A program made the position numbers and the translations under genes. The notes under the pieces were generated by a model, which worked only from the letters and a program-made list of their open reading frames with translations, made no database searches and was not told the DNA's origin. Source: Gemmatimonadota bacterium (lineage in GTDB: Bacteria; Gemmatimonadota; Gemmatimonadetes; Gemmatimonadales; GWC2-71-9). Taken from it: a stretch of 64,000 nucleotides of DNA. Shown piece by piece: positions 57,297 through 64,000 of the stretch (position 1 is its first letter; each line of letters begins with the position of its first letter). The stretch is from NCBI GenBank assembly GCA_022710485.1, contig JAKLGU010000001.1, forward strand, positions 532,315 through 596,314, read 5' to 3'.

Positions 57297-60200
57297 CTAC
57301 TGGTTGTAGTCGAGCTTCATGGCGGGGAGATCGGTGAGCGAAATCGAGAAGTAGAGCGACACGTTGCCGTTCGGGTTCCGGACGAAGTTGAATCCCGCCC
57401 GCCATTCGTGCAGTTCGCGCTCGAGGCGGATGATCTGCGATTCGAAGGTCCCGTCGGTGACGTTGTACTGCGTGGACCAGGACACCCCCCAGAGCGGCGT
57501 CGGCGAAAAGGTCGTGTTGAACCCGATGTTGGACTGCGAGAGGCCGCCGTTGTCGGATTTCTGGTAGGTATAGCTCACGTTGGCCCGGAAGGCGCGGCCG
57601 AGCGGCGTGTTCCCCGGGTTGTATCCGTAGATCGCTTCGGGACCCGGGCGGACGGGGCGATAGGTGTCCGCCACGTAGCCCCGGAGGTCCGGCTCGGCGC
57701 TCCCGCTCGGCGCGGGGGTCGCCACGCCGAACAGCCTGAGGATCGGCGCAAAGGTGGCCGCGGAAACCGCGAAGCTCATGTTCACCTGCTTCAGCGAGAA
57801 ATCGAACGATGTCGTCTCGAGGCCGACGGTGCTGTCCCACAAGTCGTGGGTGATGGCCAGGTTGAAGCCGGGGAGCAGGTCGCTCTGGAAGGAGTTGGTG
57901 AGGAACTGGGTGGTCCATCCGGTGCGACCCGGCTCCTTCGCCTGCTCGAAATCGTACCCGACGGGACTCGTCACGATGCTGAGGATTCGCTGCTTCCGGC
58001 TGGCGTCGGGGGAGCTCGTGTCGGTGGCAGCCGGGTTGAGCCGCTTGCCCTCGATGTTCTGGTTCAGCCCGACGGTCAGCCGCTCGATCCGGGGGCTGGT
58101 GAGCTGGATGGCTCCCCCGCGCGTCGCCACGGCGGCTGCGAAGTCCGCCGGCACTTCCGCGGAGGGCGCCATCGAGTAGTTGATGACGGGAGCAAAGCTG
58201 TGCCGGACACGCTGGAAGCCGGCGAAGCCGGGGTAGAAGCCGAAGAAAGTCGGACTGACGCCGAGGCTGAAGGCGAAGCGTTTCGCCTGGGCGACCCACG
58301 CCCCGTCGGTGCGCTCGTTCCGGATGAGATAGTCCTGCCCGGAGGCGACGTTGGTCAGCCCGACGGACGGCTGGAGCTTCCAGCTGCCGCGGAAGAGGAG
58401 CGGCAGGTTGATGCCGGTGTCCCAGTCGAGCCCGGTGGAATACTGCCCGATGAAGGTCGTGGTGACGAGCAGTGAATCGCCCGGGTTGCCGGGGTCCGGG
58501 ACCCAGGTGCTGTCCAGGTCAGGGATGTTGTCCTCGAAGTCCCGGACGCGAAGGCTGTTCCGCCAGTTGAAGTCGCCCACGCGAAACGGGGTCTGGATCG
58601 AGAAGGTGGTCGTGCGCGAGTTCCAGGTGCCGGCGAGGGTGTCGAGGGTGCTGTCCGGACGCAGGATCGTCTGAGGCGGACTCAGCGGCTGCTTGCGCTG
58701 CCAGTCGGTGGCGAAGGAGAGGGCCGGCGACCAGGTCACGTGCTGGCCGATGTTCACCGGCTTTGGGCTCAGCGTGACCGCCGGGAGCTGGCTGGTGAGG
58801 CTGTTGTTCTCCAGGTTCTGCCGGAGGTTGCCGCCGAGCGTGAGCGTGCCCCACAGGTAGCGATGGGTGTAGTTGAGCGCGCTGGTGATCTGCTGTGTGG
58901 TGAGCAGCGGGTCGATCGCGTTGTTACTGACGATGCTGCTGTTCGTCACGTAATTCAGCGAGAGGTTGAGCGAGCTGCTGAGCGAGAAGACCTGGTGGTG
59001 ATCCCAGATGACGCCGGTGGAGCGGCCGCCGTCGGTCGCCCACTGCCGGCTCAGGCCGATGGAACCGTTCGTGAAGCGGTCGAGCCAGCGGTACTGGCCG
59101 AAGAACCCGAGTTGCGTGTACCGGCCGCTGAGCCAGTCCATCCGAACGGTCAGGTCGAAATAATCGCTGGCCGCCCAGTAGTACCCGATGTTGGTGATCT
59201 GGCGCTGGTAGTCGCTCGACGACCGGACGATGTCGTTGATGCCGATGCGGGGCACGAGGATGCCGGAATGCCGATTGGGCCGCCCGTCCTGGAAGACGAA
59301 GGGCAGCCAGAGGACGGGCACGTCACGGACGTACAGCACCGTCGGCCGGGCCACCATCACCTCGCCGTGGATCCACTTCACCTCCCCGGCGGAGAAGTGA
59401 TAGTGCGGGTCGGGGAGGTCGCAGCTGGTGATCTCGCTCGACTGGGCGTAGATGCGGCTGGAACTCGAGTCCTGGGCCATGCTGCCGCGGAGGAACCACT
59501 CGGTACCCCCCTGGTCAAAATTCGTGAGGGCGCCGTTGACGACGCCCCGCTTCGAATCAGTGTAGTACCGGATCCCCTGCCCGATCAGGATATTGTCGGC
59601 GCTGAACAGCATCGGCGATCCGCGGGCGTCGAGCATCCCCTTGGCGTCCTGGTAGTCGATCTCGCCGGCCTCCAGCGTCGCCCCCTCCCGCTCCGTGCGC
59701 GCCTCCCCCACCATCAGGATCCGTTTCTCCTCGGCGAAGAGGGTGACCGTGTCGGCGCGATAGCGCGTCACCACGTACCCCTCCCGCTGCAGCAGCTGCT
59801 GCATCAACGAGTCGGGGGCCGGAAAGGGGAAGACCGGGCCGGTGGGAAGCCCGAGCCGCCGCGCGGCCGCCGTGTCCACCGCCTGGCCGCTCTGGATTCG
59901 TGCGCGCGCCGCCGAATCGTCGAGCGCCTGGGCGGGGGCGCCCGGGGCGGCCGCCGACGGCGCGCTGGGAACGCCCTTCGCGGGCCGGCCCGTCGGAAGC
60001 GTCGGTTTCTGGGCCTCCGCCGGCGAGCCCCACAGCGTGAGCAGCACCAGGCCCGACACCGCCGCCGACGCGGCGCGCTTGAGCCGGCGGCGGTGCATCA
60101 GCATGGCCCCGGCCACCCCGATCTCGTAGAGCAGGAGGATGGGGATCGTCATCATCAGCATCGAGAGCACGTCCGCGCCTGGGGAGAGGAGCGCGCCGGC

Positions 60201-60812
60201 CGCGAACGCCAGCACCACCTCGAACCGCCGGAAGCGGTGCAGCGCGGCCGGTGTGACCAGGCCGAATCCGGCCAGGATCGTGAGGACGAGGGGGATCTCG
60301 AACGAGAGCCCCAGCCCGATGAGGATCTGGAGGACGAAGCCGAAATAGGCGTCGTACGTGATCATCGGCTGGAGCGCGTCCGTCTGGAAGCTGAAGAGGA
60401 CGCGGAGGGCCTGCGGGACCACGAAGACGTAGCCGAGGACGGCGCCGACGAGGAACAACAACGTCCCGATTACCAGGGCGGGCACGAAGGCGCGACGTTC
60501 CTTCTCGTAGAGCGCCGGGGAGAGAAAGCCCCAGATCTGGTAGAGGAGAAAGGGCGACGCGAGGACGAGCCCGAGCAGGAAGGAGAGCCGCAGGACGATC
60601 ATGACCGGCTCGGTCGGGCTCAGCACGGTGAGCCGGCCGCCGGACAGGTAGGGTGCGATCGGTGCCTTCAGCAGGGTGACGAACTGGAACCGCTGGACGA
60701 TCCACAACCCCGCCCCGAACCCGACGATGACCGCCACGAGCACTTTCAGGATCCGCGAGCGCAACTCCTCGAGGTGATCGAGGAACGGCATCTCGCCACT
60801 GGAGGCGGCCAT
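57297..60812 (-). CDS. TatC-LptD fusion open frame
   Basis: Residues 1-243 are a complete six-helix TatC (SPFLLYQIWGFLSPALYEKER; TPAALHRFRRF). Without a stop, the frame continues into MHRRRLKRAAS... with a hydrophobic core ending PAEA|QK at 267/268, a good Sec signal peptide. A linker follows, then an OstA-like domain and an LptD barrel (VPVLWLPFVFQDG...SGILVPRIG), ending at residue 1171. TatC's C-terminus is cytoplasmic, so a signal peptide would be correctly oriented. In-frame ATGs at 60104 and 60098 could serve as a separate LptD start. It follows cpoB by 19 bp. Confidence 0.9.
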   Translation of the reverse strand: MAASSGEMPFLDHLEELRSRILKVLVAVIVGFGAGLWIVQRFQFVTLLKAPIAPYLSGGRLTVLSPTEPVMIVLRLSFLLGLVLASPFLLYQIWGFLSPALYEKERRAFVPALVIGTLLFLVGAVLGYVFVVPQALRVLFSFQTDALQPMITYDAYFGFVLQILIGLGLSFEIPLVLTILAGFGLVTPAALHRFRRFEVVLAFAAGALLSPGADVLSMLMMTIPILLLYEIGVAGAMLMHRRRLKRAASAAVSGLVLLTLWGSPAEAQKPTLPTGRPAKGVPSAPSAAAPGAPAQALDDSAARARIQSGQAVDTAAARRLGLPTGPVFPFPAPDSLMQQLLQREGYVVTRYRADTVTLFAEEKRILMVGEARTEREGATLEAGEIDYQDAKGMLDARGSPMLFSADNILIGQGIRYYTDSKRGVVNGALTNFDQGGTEWFLRGSMAQDSSSSRIYAQSSEITSCDLPDPHYHFSAGEVKWIHGEVMVARPTVLYVRDVPVLWLPFVFQDGRPNRHSGILVPRIGINDIVRSSSDYQRQITNIGYYWAASDYFDLTVRMDWLSGRYTQLGFFGQYRWLDRFTNGSIGLSRQWATDGGRSTGVIWDHHQVFSLSSSLNLSLNYVTNSSIVSNNAIDPLLTTQQITSALNYTHRYLWGTLTLGGNLRQNLENNSLTSQLPAVTLSPKPVNIGQHVTWSPALSFATDWQRKQPLSPPQTILRPDSTLDTLAGTWNSRTTTFSIQTPFRVGDFNWRNSLRVRDFEDNIPDLDSTWVPDPGNPGDSLLVTTTFIGQYSTGLDWDTGINLPLLFRGSWKLQPSVGLTNVASGQDYLIRNERTDGAWVAQAKRFAFSLGVSPTFFGFYPGFAGFQRVRHSFAPVINYSMAPSAEVPADFAAAVATRGGAIQLTSPRIERLTVGLNQNIEGKRLNPAATDTSSPDASRKQRILSIVTSPVGYDFEQAKEPGRTGWTTQFLTNSFQSDLLPGFNLAITHDLWDSTVGLETTSFDFSLKQVNMSFAVSAATFAPILRLFGVATPAPSGSAEPDLRGYVADTYRPVRPGPEAIYGYNPGNTPLGRAFRANVSYTYQKSDNGGLSQSNIGFNTTFSPTPLWGVSWSTQYNVTDGTFESQIIRLERELHEWRAGFNFVRNPNGNVSLYFSISLTDLPAMKLDYNQ

Positions 60813-60831
60813 CGGTCAGGCGGGCGCCGGG

Positions 60832-61593
60832 CTACTGCCCGAGCGCCTTCAGGCGGTCGCGGGCGAGCGCGGCCTCGTTCGACGTCGGGTACTTCGAGAT
60901 CAGGCGCTGGTAGTAGCCGCGGGCAGCCGTGGTGTCCCTGGCCGACTCCGCCATGGCGCCGAGCCGGTAGAGCGCGCTCGCGGCCCGCGTGGACGCCGGG
61001 AACTGGTCGGCCACCTTAGTGTAGTAGGCGGCCGCCGAATCGGGAGCCTCCGTGCCGAAGCTCTCGCCGATGAAGTAGAGCGCGTCCGGCGCCTCGGCCG
61101 CGGTCGGGTACTGCTCGAGAAACTGCCGGAACCCCGCCCGCGCGGTCGTAGGGCTCCCGCGGCGCAACTGCTGGAGCGACGCCTCGTACATCTGCACCGC
61201 CGAGGCGTTCGCGGCCCCGCCCGCCGCCGGGGCGGCGCCACCCAACTGCTGGCCGCGGGCGTCGAGGTCGCCGCGGAGCTCGTTGAGGCGGCGGGTGCTC
61301 TGCCCCGTCAGCTCCTGGACCTGCAGGATCTGCTTCTGCACGTCGTAGAGCTGCCCGAGCGTTTCTCCGCGGAAGGCGAGGAGGCTGGCCTGGACGGCGG
61401 CCAGCGAGTCGCTGGTCCGCTGCTGCAGCGCGAGAATCTGGGTGAGCTGCGCGGCGCGAAGGGAATCGCGCCGGTCGTTGTCGTCCTGCATGGTGGTCAA
61501 CTGCTCCTCGAGCCGGCGCACGTCGCTCCGGAGGGCGCATCCCCCCAGCGCGACGGTCGCCAGCGCGAGGACCGGCGCGATCCGACGGATCAC
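60832..61593 (-). CDS. cpoB: Tol-Pal system protein CpoB (YbgF)
   Basis: A signal sequence with lipobox-like TVALGGC (near residue 19) precedes a coiled coil (DVRRLEEQLTTMQDDNDRRDSL) and C-terminal TPR repeats (AGFRQFLEQYPTAAEAPDALYFIGE; YYTKVADQFPASTRAASALY). In E. coli, CpoB coordinates peptidoglycan synthesis with outer-membrane constriction. E. coli CpoB is a soluble periplasmic protein; the lipobox here suggests an anchored form. GTG overlaps the pal stop. Confidence 0.9.
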   Translation of the reverse strand: MIRRIAPVLALATVALGGCALRSDVRRLEEQLTTMQDDNDRRDSLRAAQLTQILALQQRTSDSLAAVQASLLAFRGETLGQLYDVQKQILQVQELTGQSTRRLNELRGDLDARGQQLGGAAPAAGGAANASAVQMYEASLQQLRRGSPTTARAGFRQFLEQYPTAAEAPDALYFIGESFGTEAPDSAAAYYTKVADQFPASTRAASALYRLGAMAESARDTTAARGYYQRLISKYPTSNEAALARDRLKALGQ

Positions 61594-62177
61594 TTCGGCG
61601 CCACGAGGTTGTTGCCGCCGGCCGTCGGCGTGAACTGGTCGTTCCGGTTCTCGGCCCATGCGGCCTCGTCGTTCGCCGGGTTGACCGGGCGCTCCTCGCC
61701 GTACGACACGATGGTGATCTGGCTGGCCGAGACGCCCTGGTTGATCAGGTAGCGCTGCGCGGCGGCCGCGCGGCGGTTGCCGAGGGCGAGGTTGTACTCG
61801 TCGGACCCGCGGTTGTCGCAGTTGCCGGCGATCTGGATGCTGAGACCGGGATTCGCCTTCAGGATGGCGGCCTTGCGGTCGAGATTGGCCTGGTCCTCGG
61901 GCTTGATGTCGGCCTTGTCGAAGTCGAAGTGGATCATCGCACTCACCTCCGCCGAGAGCTGCGCCTGCAGCTGGGCGGCGGCACGCGCTGCGGCGTCGGC
62001 GGCCGCGCGGGCGCGGGCTTCGGCGGCGTTGATCGAGTCCTGGCGCATCCGGGCCTTGATGGCGGTGCTGTCGATCGGCGCGGGCGCGGGGGCGGGCGCG
62101 GGGGTCTCAGCCGGCTTCTTGCCGCCGCAGGCGGCGGCAGCGAGCAAGGCGAAGACCAGCAGGGAACGAGACTTCAT
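61590..62177 (-). CDS. pal: Peptidoglycan-associated lipoprotein Pal
   Basis: The lipobox AAAAC ends a short signal (Cys near residue 17). A Pro/Ala-rich linker and a helical segment follow. The OmpA-like peptidoglycan-binding domain carries HFDFDKADI, GNCDNRGSDEYNLALGNRRA and ITIVSYGEERPV. It ties the outer membrane to the wall with TolB. GGAG lies 8-9 bases before the ATG. It is in a tolA-tolB-pal-cpoB run. Confidence 0.96.
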   Translation of the reverse strand: MKSRSLLVFALLAAAACGGKKPAETPAPAPAPAPIDSTAIKARMRQDSINAAEARARAAADAAARAAAQLQAQLSAEVSAMIHFDFDKADIKPEDQANLDRKAAILKANPGLSIQIAGNCDNRGSDEYNLALGNRRAAAAQRYLINQGVSASQITIVSYGEERPVNPANDEAAWAENRNDQFTPTAGGNNLVAPK

Positions 62178-62204
62178 GGGGTGCACTCCAGTCAGGGGGT
62201 TCTG

Positions 62205-63488
62205 TTACGGTGAGGCCGCGCCAAACCGGCGGGACCAATGAGGGAGGCGAACCTCACCCGTCAGCGAAAGCTGGCGGATGCGCCCCGTCTCGGTATCGAT
62301 AATCCAGACCTGCGCCCGGCCACTCCGGTCGGAGACGAACGCCAGATGCCGGCCATCGGGAGCCCAGGTCGGGTCGGAGTTCCGCCCGCTCGAGGTCAGC
62401 TGCTTGAAGCGACGGCTCCCCACCTCAAGGATGAAGACCTGCGGCGCCCGGTCGATGTCCCGGTGAAACGCCACCGACGCGCCGTCAGGCGACCACTCGG
62501 GCGCGTTCGACGGCCCGGTGGCTCCATAATCATAAGGCGCCAGCAACTCCTGGTCAGTGCCGTCGGAAGACATCGCGTAGATCTGCGGCGTCCCGGGCCG
62601 GGTGGAGACGAACGCGATCCGCCGTCCATCGGGCGCGTACGTGGGCGAAAGGTTATCCGCGAAGCGCCCCACGGTCAACCGCCGAAGGCAACACTGGTCG
62701 GTCACGTTCACGGCGTAGATGTCGGTGCCGCCCTGCTGGTCGGTTCGCGCGAAGGCCAGGGAGCGGCCATCGGGCGAAAAGGCCGGCGTGAAATTGAGCT
62801 GCGACTCGGTCCCGAATACCCGCTGCGCGCGCCCGGTGGCCAGGTCGTGCAGCATGATCGGGCCCGCGCCATCGAGAAACCGGGTGTAGGCCACGTATCG
62901 GCCGTCGGGCGACCAGGTCGGGGAGAGCACCGTTTCCGATGCGGGCGTGATGGGCGTCACATCCGCGCCGTCGCTGTCCACGCGATAGGCGCGCTTGTTC
63001 ATGAGGACCACCAGGCGCGTCGCGGCGACGCCAGGCGTCCCCGTGACCCAACGGACCACCTCGTCGGAGACCCGATGGACGGCCATGCGGAACCCGGGGG
63101 CTGACTGGGCGGGCAAGGGGAACGGCTGCTGCTGCCGGACGGTACCGGAGCCGATGTCGTGCAGGCGCACGACGACGCCCGCGGCGTCCGACCGCACGTC
63201 CACGCCGTACTCGGCGCCGAGCGTCCGGTAGAGCTGGTAGTTGACGGTGGATCCGGAGGCGGCGCTGCCGGACTCGAGCGGCAGCACTTCGAACCGGTCG
63301 CTGAAGTCGAGGTCGCGCTGGAGGATGGCGCGGACGGAATCGAGCCCCGCGCCCGGCAGGAGGACGAGCCGCGGGCGGGTGCCGGCCGTGTAGGTGATGC
63401 CGACCCGGACTCCACGGTCGATCGGATCCTGCGCTCTGAGTGGGGCGGCGGCGAGCACCAACAGGCCCAGCGCGACGGCCGCCCTCAC
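62205..63488 (-). CDS. tolB: Tol-Pal system protein TolB
   Basis: A periplasmic protein with signal peptide (AAAPLRAQ), an N-terminal alpha/beta domain, and a six-bladed propeller of WSPDGRYVAY-type repeats (SPDGRSLAFAR; APDGRRIAFVST; SPDGASVAFHR; APDGRHLAFVSD). It links Pal and TolA. The start overlaps the tolA stop. Length is normal. Confidence 0.95.
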   Translation of the reverse strand: MRAAVALGLLVLAAAPLRAQDPIDRGVRVGITYTAGTRPRLVLLPGAGLDSVRAILQRDLDFSDRFEVLPLESGSAASGSTVNYQLYRTLGAEYGVDVRSDAAGVVVRLHDIGSGTVRQQQPFPLPAQSAPGFRMAVHRVSDEVVRWVTGTPGVAATRLVVLMNKRAYRVDSDGADVTPITPASETVLSPTWSPDGRYVAYTRFLDGAGPIMLHDLATGRAQRVFGTESQLNFTPAFSPDGRSLAFARTDQQGGTDIYAVNVTDQCCLRRLTVGRFADNLSPTYAPDGRRIAFVSTRPGTPQIYAMSSDGTDQELLAPYDYGATGPSNAPEWSPDGASVAFHRDIDRAPQVFILEVGSRRFKQLTSSGRNSDPTWAPDGRHLAFVSDRSGRAQVWIIDTETGRIRQLSLTGEVRLPHWSRRFGAASP

Positions 63489-64000
63489 GACCCGCTCCTC
63501 GGCGTGAAGAAGAAGCTCACCGGCAGGACGTCCGCCTCGTAGCCGTCCGGAAGGGGGCCGAAGGCCTTCGCGTTGCCCGCGGCCTCGATGGCGCCCTGGG
63601 CGCTCAGGTCAAAGCTGAAATTGCCCGAGGGGGTCACGAATCGGATATCACGCACGCTTCCATCCCGCAAAATGAAGAAACTGACCTCGGCCCGGAGGGC
63701 CTGGTTCCCGCCAGGACGTTCCCAGCGGCGGTAGACCTGCGAGACGATGTTCCGAAGGTACTCCGGGTAGGCGAACTGCAGTCCGGGCGTCTTGATGTTG
63801 ACGGCGTCGGTGCCGGTGCTGGGCGTCTCGCCGGGCGCGGGGGCCACCTTCGATTCCGAGCGCGGCGCTGGTTCCCGCTTGACGTTCGACGGTTCCGACT
63901 TCGGCGCGGTGGACTTCGGCCTGGGCGGCGCCTTGGGCGCCGGGATCGGGGTCACCTTGGACTTCGTGGCCGCTGGAGGTCCGGGGTCGGGCGGCTCCAC
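63485..64000 (-). CDS. tolA: TolA/TonB C-terminal domain protein (partial)
   Basis: The N-terminal part lies beyond the window. A Pro/Lys-rich region is followed by a TonB/TolA C-terminal fold (PEYLRNIVSQVYRRWERPGG; FFILRDGSVRDIRFVTPSG). In the tol run it is most simply the TolA equivalent that spans the periplasm from inner membrane to Pal-TolB. TonB is the alternative. tolQ and tolR should be to the right. Confidence 0.85.
   Translation of the reverse strand: MEPPDPGPPAATKSKVTPIPAPKAPPRPKSTAPKSEPSNVKREPAPRSESKVAPAPGETPSTGTDAVNIKTPGLQFAYPEYLRNIVSQVYRRWERPGGNQALRAEVSFFILRDGSVRDIRFVTPSGNFSFDLSAQGAIEAAGNAKAFGPLPDGYEADVLPVSFFFTPRSGS

Overview
This is a GC-rich, densely coded bacterial chromosome segment. 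Almost all genes lie on the minus strand, in long runs whose stop and start codons overlap as ATGA, GTGA or TGATG. The cell envelope looks diderm with lipopolysaccharide: there is an LptD-like barrel, Tol-Pal with CpoB, a peptidyl-prolyl isomerase of the PpiD/SurA type, Tat components and two ADP-heptose pathway enzymes. High GC, this gene order and the protein style suggest a Gemmatimonadota member, possibly from a metagenome. That assignment is inference. I saw no insertion sequence, prophage, CRISPR array or rRNA operon.

Left part (1-19.7 kb, minus): an anti-sigma partner-switching set (STAS protein, RsbW-like kinase, and a truncated regulator at the window edge). Next comes pta-coaD-rsmD-recJ with a zinc-ribbon coiled-coil protein, then an rpsU-yqeY-mutS2-dnaG block. 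Reading in the direction of transcription, hemW-hrcA-dnaJ-prmA-rsmE-hit follows. Upstream of it lie an asparaginase of the Rhizobium etli type, a carboxymuconolactone-decarboxylase-like protein, obgE and dprA.

Centre (19.7-38.8 kb): a plus-strand heptose kinase and a tRNA-Val face a minus-strand tRNA with CAU anticodon, an outer-membrane barrel protein, two divergent GT4 glycosyltransferases and a sugar dehydrogenase. Then a long minus-strand run holds hflX, rarA, a ZIP transporter, a CCA-adding-type enzyme, a classical asparaginase, an SDR, gmhA, a CpsB-like phosphatase, alaS, recX and recA. Two PD-(D/E)XK-fold genes, yraN and a GxxExxY protein, sit upstream of recA.

Right part (38.9-64 kb): ftsK, comB, then accB-pilT-accC (a pilus retraction ATPase between the two acetyl-CoA carboxylase genes), pepQ-like, aroQ and a TPR protein. 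A plus-strand ppiD-like gene converges on tatA. Further right are a DUF4321 protein, a polyprenyl diphosphate synthase, a second TPR protein, a histidine ammonia-lyase and a lipoprotein. The window ends with tolA(partial)-tolB-pal-cpoB running into one open frame that joins TatC to an LptD-like protein.

The most notable observations are the TatC-LptD fusion with an internal signal-peptide-like junction, the near-identical 13-bp repeats flanking a recA promoter candidate, the nuclease-fold gene pair beside recA, pilT inside accBC, and two unrelated asparaginase families in one window.
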